Shown: positions 23,190 to 32,650, counted from the first letter of the stretch. The stretch is 64,000 bases of DNA from Gynuella sunshinyii YC6258 (GCF_000940805.1 NZ_CP007142.1:3138593-3202592); one strand, 5' to 3'. Notes: generated from the sequence alone by a model not told the origin. A program made the numbers and translations.

Positions 23190-25541
23190 ATGACTCAAAC
23201 TGAAGCGGACATGAGAAAGCGTTATGAGCGCGCTCAGGTGTTGGAAAATGGATTTTTGACCAAAAATGTCGCATTCAATACGACCGTGTTACCGAACTGG
23301 ATCAATGATACGGAATATTTCTGGTACAAGAGAGACAGTAAAACCGGTTATCAGTTTCGCCTTGTCAACTCGCTGACTGTCAGTAACGAGATGGCATTTG
23401 ATCATCAGGCTCTGGCTGATTCGTTGAGCGCTCAGACGGAGGAAACGGTGGATGCCGATAATCTGCCAATCAACCTGATAGAGATCACTCTGCATCCGGT
23501 GACGGTAACCTTCAATGCTTTCAATCGCTACTGGCGGTATTGCGACGAACACCAGACCTGTGAAGCACTGGACAGTCATCCTGCTGCCGGTTGGGTGGTG
23601 TCTCCGGATGGCCGCAAGGCGGTCTTTCTGAGAGATGGCAATCTCTGGTTAAAAGATCTGATGACTGGTAATGAAAGGATATTGACCCAGGATGGGCAGA
23701 AGCATCGGGTCTACAGTTCCAGTACCAGTGTATATGGATTGCCTGAAGCACCGTCGGTAGAGGCATTGTGGTCTCCTGACTCGCGACGGATTTTTACTCA
23801 TGTGATTGATAATCGGGCGCTCAATACGGGCTTGCCGTTGATCGATTATGTGCCTGCAGATGGCAGCCTGAAGCCTAAAATCCTGAGCCCGGATCGCCGT
23901 GTCGCATTTGCCGATGATGAGCAGGTGGAGTGCTGGCAGTTTCTATCGATTGAAGTTGTGACAGGCGAGATAACATGGGCGGATTATCATGGTTGCCCGG
24001 TTTACTATCCACACTATATCGGTTACTTCAGCGGTTATCGCGGATGGTGGCATCAGGACGGTGAGCGCGCGTATTTCACCGAACTGGCACGGGGAGGTAA
24101 AACCGGCCGGCTGGTTGAATTCAATACCCGGACCGGGGCAACCAGAGTTCTGATTGAAGAGCACTCTCAGGCCCGTGTCGTTATGATTCCCACCGGCTCG
24201 CATTTTAAAACCCTGTATATCCCTTTACCGCAGACGGACGAACTGATCTGGTATTCCTATTCCAGCGGTTGGGCGCATTTATATCTTTATGATTTGAATA
24301 CCGGGCAGCTGAAACATCCAATTACTCAGGGGAATTGGATGGTTCGCAATGCGACCCGGTTTGATGCGATACGGCGTGAATTGATCATTCAGACGGCTGG
24401 CCGTGTTCCTGGTCGTAATCCCTATTATCGTGATATCTGTCGGGTCAATATCGATAGCGGCGAACTGACAGAACTGCTGTCGACGGATCACGAATACGTA
24501 GTGTGTGATGGGCGTGACACAATCTCCGGACTCTGCAATGGTGTGTCAGCTAACGGTGATTTTATTGTGACAACCCGTTCTCGCGTTGATCAGGTGCCTG
24601 TCACCCTGTTGCTGGATCGCGAAGGTCAAACGTTATGTCTGCTGGAAACCGCCGATGTTTCCGGTTTGCCGGAAAACTGGCAATGGCCCGAACCTGTGAT
24701 GTTGAAAGCCGATGATGGTGAAACGGATATTTATGGTGTGATCTTCAGGCCGTCGGATTTTTCCCCGGACAAACGCTATCCCATCCTGGACTGTAGCTAC
24801 TTTTTTTCCGCCCCGATCGGTTCATTTTCCAATAATACCCTTGGCAGCTGGATGTATCTGTCAGCGGCTGCCTATGCAGAACTCGGATTTATTACCGTCA
24901 TGTTTAACAATCGAGGCAATGATGGTTTGCGAGACAGTCGATTCAATGACCACCAGGATCCGGTATTGCCTCATAGTCACCTGTTTGTCCGTTATAACAA
25001 GGCCGATTGTGTCGCAGGTATCCGGCAACTGATGGATCAGTATAACTACATTGATCCGCAACGTATTGGTGTTGTGGAAACCAGCCCGGTGCCGACAGCG
25101 CTGGCGGGTATGTTGCTGTATCCGGATTTTTATCGAGTGGGCGTTACCCGTAATTCATATGCCAACTGGCGGATTATGGGTTCAGTCGGGATGACGGGTG
25201 AGGATAATTATCCTCAATTGGAAGACTTTGCTCATCAATTGAAGGGAAAACTGTTGCTGGTCGCGGGTATGTGTGACGCGCCGATTCCGGTGACCATGAC
25301 CTTCCGGATGATTGAAGCGTTTAAAAAAGCCAACAAGGATGTCGACATGCTGATCCTGCCGGGTGACAGCCATGTGGTTTCTCCTTATGCGGTGCGCCGT
25401 AGCTGGGACTACCTGGTCAGGCATCTGGCAAATGAGGAGCCGCCTCATGAGTTTGAATTATCCGTATTCTGGATGCAATTGGCGGCCATGGCTGAAGCCG
25501 AAAAGCTGAACGCTGATAACGGCAGTACGGTGCCTGGATGA
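23190..25541 (+). CDS. S9 (prolyl oligopeptidase/DPP-IV-like) hydrolase with altered nucleophile elbow
   Basis: The 783-residue product has an N-terminal beta-propeller-type region (about 1-520) and a C-terminal alpha/beta-hydrolase domain, as in DPP-IV-like S9 peptidases. The start at 23190 has AAGGA 6 bp upstream; the open frame extends further up without a ribosome site. The catalytic region is odd. Where S9 enzymes read GWSYGG this one reads ETSPVP, keeping Ser632 but losing both glycines. Asp696 (GMCDAP) and His728 (GDSHVV) stand where the other triad members should be. No signal peptide is visible, so it is probably cytoplasmic. In this cluster it could hydrolyse, transfer or cyclise an acyl group, or be a non-catalytic relic; peptidase activity is doubtful. 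Confidence 0.8.
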   Translation: MTQTEADMRKRYERAQVLENGFLTKNVAFNTTVLPNWINDTEYFWYKRDSKTGYQFRLVNSLTVSNEMAFDHQALADSLSAQTEETVDADNLPINLIEITLHPVTVTFNAFNRYWRYCDEHQTCEALDSHPAAGWVVSPDGRKAVFLRDGNLWLKDLMTGNERILTQDGQKHRVYSSSTSVYGLPEAPSVEALWSPDSRRIFTHVIDNRALNTGLPLIDYVPADGSLKPKILSPDRRVAFADDEQVECWQFLSIEVVTGEITWADYHGCPVYYPHYIGYFSGYRGWWHQDGERAYFTELARGGKTGRLVEFNTRTGATRVLIEEHSQARVVMIPTGSHFKTLYIPLPQTDELIWYSYSSGWAHLYLYDLNTGQLKHPITQGNWMVRNATRFDAIRRELIIQTAGRVPGRNPYYRDICRVNIDSGELTELLSTDHEYVVCDGRDTISGLCNGVSANGDFIVTTRSRVDQVPVTLLLDREGQTLCLLETADVSGLPENWQWPEPVMLKADDGETDIYGVIFRPSDFSPDKRYPILDCSYFFSAPIGSFSNNTLGSWMYLSAAAYAELGFITVMFNNRGNDGLRDSRFNDHQDPVLPHSHLFVRYNKADCVAGIRQLMDQYNYIDPQRIGVVETSPVPTALAGMLLYPDFYRVGVTRNSYANWRIMGSVGMTGEDNYPQLEDFAHQLKGKLLLVAGMCDAPIPVTMTFRMIEAFKKANKDVDMLILPGDSHVVSPYAVRRSWDYLVRHLANEEPPHEFELSVFWMQLAAMAEAEKLNADNGSTVPG

Positions 25542-25605
25542 GGTTGCTCATCCGTAACCGATATGACGATAACTTAATTTAGGAATTCACTAGGGCTAGA
25601 TAACT

Positions 25606-26844
25606 ATGACCAAAAAAACATCAAATTCTGATATTACCTATAACGGTAAACCGTTGCAGGGACTGGCATTAAGTTCTGAAGATGAGGTTTTTCGTGAGAA
25701 TACCGATGAAGTACTGGATTACATTCGAAAAACGGTACCGGTGTTAGAGGATGGCGAATTTAAACGTTGGTTTATCAGTGATCACGCAGTTGCAGACGGT
25801 GTATTGAAAGACCGGGAAAATTTCCGTCGTGACTGGGAGGAGAATGCGGCGGAAGGAACCTGGGGAAAAGATGTCGCACCCATGATTGGTAAGTGGGGTA
25901 TGTTTGATATCGATGGTCCGGAACACAAACGGGTGCGCGCACCGGTTTCCAGAATGTTTACACCGGGTAAGCTAAAGCTGTTGATACCCAAGATAGAAGA
26001 AGCCATTGATCGCGAGATTGAGCACATAAGAAATAAAGAGGAATTTGATTTTATCAGTGAATTCGCGGTGCCCATGTCCACTAATTTTATGGCAGCACTG
26101 CTGGGTATAGAAGCCAGGGATTTGGTGGAGTTTAAACAATATGCTGAAGATTTGACTCAGGTTTTTATTGAGCGGGAGTCAGAAAATGTCATCGAAAAAG
26201 CAGGCGCTGCTAAAGAGGGATTGGAAGCGTTTTTCCACAAAGTGGTTGCTGAAAAACGGGAAAACCCAAAGGAAGATCTGATCAGTCTGCTGACGGAAGA
26301 GGAGAAGAATCCGATTACCGACAAGGATATCGTTGATAATTGTGTGCTGATGGTCATTGCCGGAAAAGTAACCACAACGGATCTTCTGGGTAATGGTCTG
26401 GTTGCTTTTTTGCAGCATCCTGAACAATTGAAAGAGGTGCAGGAAAATCCAGAGTTATATGATGCAGCCATTGAAGAAATACTCAGATATGACTCACCTG
26501 CAACGGAAATTCCTCGATACAACAGAAATGCCTGTCAATTGAAAGATGTTCATCTCGAACAAGGACAAACTCTGGCCATCAGTCTGGCAGGAGCCAATCA
26601 TGACCCGGAGGTATACAGCTGTCCTCATCAATTCAATATTCATCGTGATGAACCTGCACACCTTTCTTTCGGTGGTGGTGCGCATTATTGCGTGGGTGCG
26701 CCGCTGGCGAGAATAGAGTCCAAGATAGCATTTAAGCGATTCTTTGATGAGTTTCCAAATGCAAAACTGGTCGATGAAAAACCGAAACGCAAAGCCATTG
26801 GTGGTTTTGGCGGATATCGGGAAATTTTTGTAAAAATCAACTAA
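25606..26844 (+). CDS. cytochrome P450 (bacterial class I type)
   Basis: This 412-residue soluble P450 probably hydroxylates or otherwise oxidises the polyketide. The haem-ligand loop is intact (SFGGGAHYCVGAPLAR, Cys362) and the K-helix ExxR is EILR. The I-helix reads A252-G-K-V-T-T; the acid that usually precedes the threonine (AG-x-E/D-T) is Val255, while Thr256 is kept. Loss of that acid is seen in P450s with unusual oxygen activation or substrate-assisted chemistry, so the reaction may be atypical. No ferredoxin or reductase gene is nearby. The gene is clearly more AT-rich than the PKS genes upstream and is followed 16 bp later by the donor ACP. Confidence 0.93.
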   Translation: MTKKTSNSDITYNGKPLQGLALSSEDEVFRENTDEVLDYIRKTVPVLEDGEFKRWFISDHAVADGVLKDRENFRRDWEENAAEGTWGKDVAPMIGKWGMFDIDGPEHKRVRAPVSRMFTPGKLKLLIPKIEEAIDREIEHIRNKEEFDFISEFAVPMSTNFMAALLGIEARDLVEFKQYAEDLTQVFIERESENVIEKAGAAKEGLEAFFHKVVAEKRENPKEDLISLLTEEEKNPITDKDIVDNCVLMVIAGKVTTTDLLGNGLVAFLQHPEQLKEVQENPELYDAAIEEILRYDSPATEIPRYNRNACQLKDVHLEQGQTLAISLAGANHDPEVYSCPHQFNIHRDEPAHLSFGGGAHYCVGAPLARIESKIAFKRFFDEFPNAKLVDEKPKRKAIGGFGGYREIFVKIN

Positions 26845-26860
26845 ACCTGGAGTGAAATAT

Positions 26861-27100
26861 ATGTCTGTTAATGAAATTTTTGAAATTCTGGTGAAGTACA
26901 CAAAAGAAGTCGTTCCATCGCTTCAGGATCATATCTTTTCATTGGATGATTCAATGCGTGAACTGGGTGCCAACTCTGTTGATCGCTCTGAAATTATTAT
27001 GTTAACCCTTGAAGAGTTGTCTCTGAATCTTTCCCTGCTTAAATTGTCCAGTGCTCAGAATCTCGGTGAGCTGGCGACGGTTATCAGGGAAAACATGTGA
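26861..27100 (+). CDS. stand-alone donor ACP of a beta-branching (HMG-synthase) cassette
   Basis: The 79-residue product is an acyl carrier protein with phosphopantetheine Ser39 in LGANSVDRSEI. That GANSxDR context is characteristic of the free ACP that presents acetyl (made from malonyl) to the HMG-CoA-synthase-like enzyme in beta-branching cassettes such as AcpK of bacillaene synthesis. A GTG at 26852 is in frame, but ATG 26861 has CTGGAG 8 bp upstream. It sits directly before the decarboxylating ketosynthase that would act on it. Confidence 0.9.
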   Translation: MSVNEIFEILVKYTKEVVPSLQDHIFSLDDSMRELGANSVDRSEIIMLTLEELSLNLSLLKLSSAQNLGELATVIRENM

Positions 27101-27122
27101 TGTCAAAGACCGGAAAAATGTT

Positions 27123-28352
27123 ATGAGTCTGACGATGAATGATGGTTGTCCGGTGATTACCGGATTGGGATTGTGTACTTCGCTGGGGCAGGGAACGTCA
27201 AATGTGCTGGAAGCGCTTTTGGCTGGTAAAAGCAATTTTTCTTACTTGCAGAGAGAAGGACGTATATCCCCGGCAGGCGACCGTTTTATTGGCGCGGAAA
27301 TGCCTGAACTGGAGATTCCGGAGAAGGTGTCGGCCAGTATTCGAAGAACGGCATCGTTTTCCGGTCTGACGGCGCTCACGGTATTGGATGAAGCCTGGCG
27401 GGAGGCCGGGCTTGTCGATGTAGATCCTGCCAGAATAGGTTTAATCATTGGTGGTTCCAATATTCAGCAGCGGCATCTGGTCAATCTGCATAAACGTTAT
27501 CGCGACCGTGAAGCATTTTTGACCCCGACCTATGCATTGTCTTTTATGGACACTGACCTGAGCGGTATTTGTTCTGAGCACTTTAATATAAGAGGTCCGG
27601 TGCATACCGTGGGTGGAGCATCTGCCAGTGGTCAGTTGGCGGCGATAAAAGCAGTCGATGCCGTAAAGCATGGTGATGTTGATGTATGTATTGCGCTAGG
27701 GGCACTGATGGATGTTTCGTACTGGGAATGCCAGGCATTCCGGGCCATCGGCGCGATGGGATCCACTCGATATGAACATCATCCTGATCAGGCCTGTCGT
27801 CCATTTGATCGTCACCATGATGGTTTTATTTATGGTGAGTCCTGTGGTGCTGTTGTGGTGGAAAGTGAAGCCAGTGCCCGGAAACGGCAAAAGGCCATAC
27901 ATGCCAGAGTGGCGGGATATAGTGTTTGTATGGATGGGAATCGCAATCCCGATCCGTCATTAACCGGGGAATGCCGTGCCATTGTCGGCGCGCTGGAGAT
28001 GGCAGGTTTGAGTGGGCAGCAGATTGGCTATGTGAATCCCCATGGTACGGGTTCTGTCGTTGGTGATGAAACCGAGTTGGCAGCATTGAAACATTTCGGA
28101 TTGGAGGCGGCAAAAATCAACACCACTAAATCACTATTGGGCCATGGATTGTCATCCGCAGGAATGGTTGAGCTGGTCACCACGATATTGCAGCTGAAAG
28201 ACGGAAATTTTCATCCTTGTCGCAATCTTGAAGAGCCGATTGATCAGGATTTCAATTGGTTGTTTACGAGAGAGGGCGGCCATGTTCGGTACGGCTTGAA
28301 CATGAGTATGGGGTTTGGTGGTATGAACACGGCTGTATGTGTTGAAGTTTGA
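27123..28352 (+). CDS. decarboxylating ketosynthase of the HMG-synthase cassette (Ser for Cys)
   Basis: The 409-residue KAS-II-like protein has the active-site cysteine replaced by Ser167 in VGGASASG, while both histidines remain (NPHGTGS and LLGHGLSS). This is the signature of PksF/CurC-type enzymes that decarboxylate malonyl on the donor ACP instead of condensing chains. It follows the donor ACP by 22 bp. ATG 27123 is preceded by a GGAAAA stretch; the longer open frame upstream overlaps the ACP gene and is unlikely. HMG synthase and ECH1, the other cassette members, are not in the window. Confidence 0.92.
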   Translation: MSLTMNDGCPVITGLGLCTSLGQGTSNVLEALLAGKSNFSYLQREGRISPAGDRFIGAEMPELEIPEKVSASIRRTASFSGLTALTVLDEAWREAGLVDVDPARIGLIIGGSNIQQRHLVNLHKRYRDREAFLTPTYALSFMDTDLSGICSEHFNIRGPVHTVGGASASGQLAAIKAVDAVKHGDVDVCIALGALMDVSYWECQAFRAIGAMGSTRYEHHPDQACRPFDRHHDGFIYGESCGAVVVESEASARKRQKAIHARVAGYSVCMDGNRNPDPSLTGECRAIVGALEMAGLSGQQIGYVNPHGTGSVVGDETELAALKHFGLEAAKINTTKSLLGHGLSSAGMVELVTTILQLKDGNFHPCRNLEEPIDQDFNWLFTREGGHVRYGLNMSMGFGGMNTAVCVEV

Positions 28353-28398
28353 CGATTGGTCTGCTGTTCAGAAGTCCATCGGTTTCTGAGACAGAATC

Positions 28399-28428
28399 CA
28401 GAAGACCATCGGTTTCGATGGTCTTCTG
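28399..28428. terminator. bidirectional hairpin at the right edge of the PKS cluster
   Basis: A perfect 13-bp stem (AGAAGACCATCG plus one C-G pair) with a GTTT loop lies between the convergent KS and M48 protease genes. There is no strong T tract on either strand. Part of the left arm (CATCGGTTTC) is also found about 30 bp upstream. Confidence 0.7.
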
Positions 28429-28438
28429 TCTGCATGGA

Positions 28439-30763
28439 TCAAATCAATATCCAGCCAAAATAAAGTGTTCCGCCAATGATGGCACAGGTAACTGTGAGAC
28501 GGAGCAGAGAAGGTATCAGGCCATGGGCCAGCTGGAATCGATTCCAGAGGTCCAGTTTGTATTGCAGGGGATGTTCCTGTCCGGGTAGCAGTACGGGGTA
28601 CTGTGCCGGTGCCTTACCCGCTCTCGGGGCGGTTGGCAGTGCATCCGGATGTTCCAGTGAGTCAGCCAGCATCTGTTCGGCACAGACCAGATCCTCGAGA
28701 AACAAATTACGCAGATATTCCAGAATCCCCGCCATGATATTCATGCGTTCATGGGCGGCCGGGCACCATTCACCCCAGTTCTTGGCATCCACGTCCACCA
28801 GTCCAAGTTGGGGACATTGTTCATGCCAGTTTTCCACTCCCAGGTCTTCCAGGGCGTGATCGGTGAGTTGCAGGGCCAGCATGACATCAGAGACTTCGCG
28901 CATACGGGTTTGAATCGCACCGGCCACTTTCAGCATCCGTTTCTTTTCGAAATGACCGATCTGGCCATCCGCGGTAATGACTGCCCAGGTGTTGGTCAGC
29001 AGGTTCTGTTCATTGCGTACCACTGCGGCCAGGTGTTCACAGCAGTGCAATAGTTCCAAGAGTCCCCGAAGGTGGTCATGCCACGCTTTTCCGCGTTGTT
29101 CGGCCAGTTTCAGATATGTCCGGTGGCAGCTGGCATCATGATGCTTCAGTCCCTGGATAATCTGTTCGCGTTCCCGGGCGAGTTGTTCCAGAACCTGTGG
29201 AATTTCCGCTTTGTTTATTTCTTTATTCCGGTATCGAATGACTCCGCCGGAAGGTTTAAGGTCGCCGCGTTCAAGAGCCTGAAAGGTCTCAATTTCGGTA
29301 TCGAGGTTGCGGGCGGCGGCCAGTTGTTGTTTGAGAGAGGTGGGGAACAGTTGGCCCAATGCATCCGCCACGTTATCCGATACGGTACCCGCCTGGAGCA
29401 GTTCTTCGATGGAACTGAAGTTGCGCATGGCTTCCCGGTTAAGATAGTTACCACGATATTGAGGGTGTAAGGACTGGCGTTCAAAACGTTTGGTGACCGC
29501 TTCCTGCCCGGCCACAGGCTCCAGTTCACTCAGTTTATCGGCTTGATAAAACCCCGTTGTGATATCTGCTCTCAATGCGTCGGGATTTTGAAATAACTCC
29601 CAGGCAGAGCGCGGGTCGATGGTGCTGGAGACGTACCGGTTTTTGGCGTTGTCTTCACGATCCCGGTTGGCAGGGTGGGTGGCCCACATTTGTGGCGGTC
29701 TGGCCATTTCCTGACTGAAAATCCGATGTCTGGCTGCTTCATCCTGCTTGTCTGGAGCAGAAGGAATTCCATAGTCAGGGTCATCCAGTACGTTGCGCAT
29801 GGCGGTCATGATGTTGTGTTGGGTGACGAAGATATCATCAAGACGTTTTCCATTACCCGCTTCAGAGTGCATGATGTTGAGCGCGCTGCTCCAGGCATGA
29901 TCAGCAGCCTGAAGTTTGTGCAGGGCATGAATGAGTGCATCACTGCCACTGACAGAAACCGCGACCAGATCTGCATTGAATTCCATTTCCCGACTCAGTG
30001 CCCGTTCGGCGATGACCACGAGGCGAAAAAGGCTGTCAGCCAGAGAGCGGATTGACCAAAGCAACAGCGACAATAACCAGCCAACCCAGGCAATTCGAAT
30101 GTCTATCCGGCTGACAAATCGCACCAGATTATCAAGCCAGTCACGGGTATTAATCATATGTCCGATGATCTGCTGGGCGATATAGACCCAGCGTCCCACC
30201 AGCATGGAACGTTGCGCAAAGTGACCAAATTCATGGGCCAGCACTGCTTTGAACTCGCCCAGGGACAGAACATTGACCAGGCCCATGCCGATAATCAGGT
30301 TCTTGCGGGATGGAAACAGCAGGTTCTTGAAGGACAGGTCGTAAAATACCGCTGCGTTGACTTCCGGGGTCAGAAAGACCCGATGAGGCCTGGGAGCGCC
30401 TATTTCGTCAGCCAGGCAATGAATAAATGCAAATAAATCCGGCTGTTGCTGTTCAGTGATCTCTATACCCTGTGGATCCGCAGTTTTATGAACGCTGAAC
30501 AGCGATTTCACCATGAACAGTGTCAGCAGGCCTGAACATACCAGGATGATCAGGTGAAAGAAGTCGAACCCCCTGTAGCTCATATACGTCAAGGTGGTAA
30601 AGGCGATAGTGCCAAAGCATAAGGCGAGGGCGATGTAAGCAGTCATAAAGACCATCAGGCCCAGCACTGCAAGCCATGCCTGGCGTCGGTATGAGCCGCT
30701 GGGGCGGGTCAGGTCATTGGGTATATCTTTGGGGCTGGACGGATATAAATGGGGTATGGTCAT
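28439..30763 (-). CDS. M48-family membrane zinc metalloprotease
   Basis: The 774-residue product has two hydrophobic segments in its first 100 residues, a zinc motif HEFGH within VLAHEFGHFAQRS at about residue 180, and a final C-terminal membrane segment. It resembles large M48 peptidases related to Ste24/HtpX, which act at the inner membrane. The long region after the catalytic domain has no recognised function. The start at 30763 has AAGGAG 7 bp upstream; the open frame also offers TTG 30769. It is convergent with the PKS cluster and probably not part of it. Confidence 0.88.
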   Translation of the reverse strand: MTIPHLYPSSPKDIPNDLTRPSGSYRRQAWLAVLGLMVFMTAYIALALCFGTIAFTTLTYMSYRGFDFFHLIILVCSGLLTLFMVKSLFSVHKTADPQGIEITEQQQPDLFAFIHCLADEIGAPRPHRVFLTPEVNAAVFYDLSFKNLLFPSRKNLIIGMGLVNVLSLGEFKAVLAHEFGHFAQRSMLVGRWVYIAQQIIGHMINTRDWLDNLVRFVSRIDIRIAWVGWLLSLLLWSIRSLADSLFRLVVIAERALSREMEFNADLVAVSVSGSDALIHALHKLQAADHAWSSALNIMHSEAGNGKRLDDIFVTQHNIMTAMRNVLDDPDYGIPSAPDKQDEAARHRIFSQEMARPPQMWATHPANRDREDNAKNRYVSSTIDPRSAWELFQNPDALRADITTGFYQADKLSELEPVAGQEAVTKRFERQSLHPQYRGNYLNREAMRNFSSIEELLQAGTVSDNVADALGQLFPTSLKQQLAAARNLDTEIETFQALERGDLKPSGGVIRYRNKEINKAEIPQVLEQLAREREQIIQGLKHHDASCHRTYLKLAEQRGKAWHDHLRGLLELLHCCEHLAAVVRNEQNLLTNTWAVITADGQIGHFEKKRMLKVAGAIQTRMREVSDVMLALQLTDHALEDLGVENWHEQCPQLGLVDVDAKNWGEWCPAAHERMNIMAGILEYLRNLFLEDLVCAEQMLADSLEHPDALPTAPRAGKAPAQYPVLLPGQEHPLQYKLDLWNRFQLAHGLIPSLLRLTVTCAIIGGTLYFGWILI

Positions 30764-30918
30764 GAACAATCTCCTTGGTAAAACGTTCCTTGCATAGTTG
30801 GATAAACAACCGGCCGTATTATTGGGCTAAAAATATGACCGGGCAATGATACTGCTCATTTTTGTTTCGGGCGATGTTTGAGGGGGAAAATATGTGAGAT
30901 GGGAAGCGGGCAGTCGGG

Positions 30919-30948
30919 GAAAATATGGCAACCTGAAACCAGGCTGCC
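30919..30948 (-). terminator. intrinsic terminator of the lipoprotein gene
   Basis: On the - strand a 9-bp stem with one G-T pair and a GTTT loop (30948-30927) is followed by ATATTTTC. It lies 22 bp after the lipoprotein stop codon. Confidence 0.7.
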
Positions 30949-30969
30949 AGAACGTTCGGGTATGTTTTT

Positions 30970-31506
30970 TTACTCTACATTCATGATTGGCCAGCGGTGA
31001 TCCAGCAGATAGACCTTCCACAGGTTTAACTCTGGATAACCGGCAGCGATTTCATCCAGGGTTGGCTGGAGTTCATTCTCTTCGATGGCCGTCATATTAA
31101 AGAACTGGGTATCGCTGTTTACGGTGGTTGTTACTTTGCCAGGGTAAAGCGTAATGGCGCCCGGCATGATTTCAAAGTTGCCACTGATGTCGTAGTCATG
31201 AATGACTGTGTATTTCTTGGCTGATGCATCCCAGTCATAAAGCTCATAGTTTCCTGGTGCCAGTGGCTGAGAGAGCATGTGTGTCATGTTGCGTTTGACG
31301 ACGTAACGCAGTGCGTATGTTTCACCGGATTCAAGATTACGTACCCGAAACCGATAGTTCCACCATGGTCCGCTACTGTATTCCGTATGAATCAGTTTGC
31401 CGGCAATCATGAGGCGACCAGCTTCAGCATCCGGTTGCATGGGGACACTGTTACAACCTGTAAGTAACGCTAACAGAAGCGCAAAAATGGCATAGCGAAA
31501 GGGCAT
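30970..31506 (-). CDS. lipoprotein of unknown function
   Basis: The 178-residue product begins with a type II signal peptide: a hydrophobic stretch and lipobox LLTGC, so mature protein starts at Cys and is lipid-anchored. The remainder is predicted beta-rich with no domain I recognise. ATG 31506 with AAGGAA just upstream is preferred over the longer open frame, because it places the signal peptide at the N terminus. It lies between cra and the M48 protease gene, same strand, with its own terminator after it. Confidence 0.8.
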   Translation of the reverse strand: MPFRYAIFALLLALLTGCNSVPMQPDAEAGRLMIAGKLIHTEYSSGPWWNYRFRVRNLESGETYALRYVVKRNMTHMLSQPLAPGNYELYDWDASAKKYTVIHDYDISGNFEIMPGAITLYPGKVTTTVNSDTQFFNMTAIEENELQPTLDEIAAGYPELNLWKVYLLDHRWPIMNVE

Positions 31507-31630
31507 ATACAATTCCTTGTTGGAAGGGCAATTCGGCACTGTTTGAGGACAACACCGTTTTAAAAAAAGAGCATCCACCGAGGGCGCTCTGTGATCGAGT
31601 TGGCGATATTAATTGCCCTTGTTGCCTTTA

Positions 31631-32650
31631 TCAATATTCGATGCCGGATAAAATGTTGCGTTTTCTTAACACTCTGTTTACTACAACTTGCTGCGGCTGA
31701 TACTGATGGTCAATGGATTGCTTGGCCAGTTTCCACGCTGACTCGGCAATCAGTTCGTATTGCTGGGGCAGGGAATTGACCGTCAGAGGCAGGAAGTCAA
31801 GCAGCCGGCTGTTACCGAACGTCGCCAGCTGAATCGGACTGTCCGTGTAGACCTGGTTGCCGTCCGGGTGGGTTTGCAGACCTTCAATGACGCCTTCCAG
31901 CAGACTGAACGATGTTGTGATGATGGCATCAGGCAGATGCCCCAGTTGCTGCTGGGCCTGTTGTAGTAATGTCGCGCCTGTTTCGGCGTCAAAGTGCGGG
32001 CCATAAAAGCAGTGTGCTCGTACATGGGGTGATTGTCTGGCTGCATCCAGGAAGCCCTGTTCCCGCAGACGGCTGACCTGAAGATCCTTCATGGCTCCGA
32101 ACAACGCGATGTGTCTGATGTCGTCAAGCGCCAATGAACGGGTCAGCTCAAAAGCACCCTGACGATCATCACTGATGATGTTGCAAAAATTCTCTGGCAG
32201 TGGACGGTCAAGGGCGATGACTGGTGTGCCCCGTTTCAGAATATCCAGGTATACGGATGCGTCGTTATCAAGACTGGATGATACCAGTAAAGCATCAACC
32301 CCTCGGGCCACAAGTACCTTAGCCGCCTGCAACTCGGTTTGGGGATTATCATCAGAGCTGCTGATGATCAGTTGATATCCAGCACTGCGTGCCAGCGCTT
32401 CGAGCCGTTTGGCAATTCGCAAATAACTTCGGTTTTCGAAATCAGGAACAATAAATCCGATGGAATTGCTGCTGCCCCGCCTTAGTGCCGCAGCAGAATA
32501 GTTTGGTTGATAACCGTATTGTTCAACAATGGCGAGAACCCTGGCTTGTGTCTCGGCGCTAATACGATATTTCGTAGCTTTGCCATTGAGTACGCTGCTG
32601 ACCGTTGCTTTTGATACGCCAGCCAGTTTGGCGATTTCTTCTAGCTTCAA
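31631..32650 (-). CDS. cra: LacI-family repressor, fructose/catabolite type (Cra/FruR)
   Basis: The 339-residue protein has an N-terminal helix-turn-helix (KLEEIAKLAGVSKATVSSVLNG) and a periplasmic-binding-protein-like effector domain (GFIVPDF, LDRPLP). The first residues match the Cra/FruR branch, which senses fructose phosphates. It is divergent from fruBKA, the standard arrangement for this regulator in pseudomonads and relatives. A strong Cra-type site stands before fruB, so repression of that operon, and perhaps of itself, is likely. Confidence 0.92.
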   Translation of the reverse strand: MKLEEIAKLAGVSKATVSSVLNGKATKYRISAETQARVLAIVEQYGYQPNYSAAALRRGSSNSIGFIVPDFENRSYLRIAKRLEALARSAGYQLIISSSDDNPQTELQAAKVLVARGVDALLVSSSLDNDASVYLDILKRGTPVIALDRPLPENFCNIISDDRQGAFELTRSLALDDIRHIALFGAMKDLQVSRLREQGFLDAARQSPHVRAHCFYGPHFDAETGATLLQQAQQQLGHLPDAIITTSFSLLEGVIEGLQTHPDGNQVYTDSPIQLATFGNSRLLDFLPLTVNSLPQQYELIAESAWKLAKQSIDHQYQPQQVVVNRVLRKRNILSGIEY

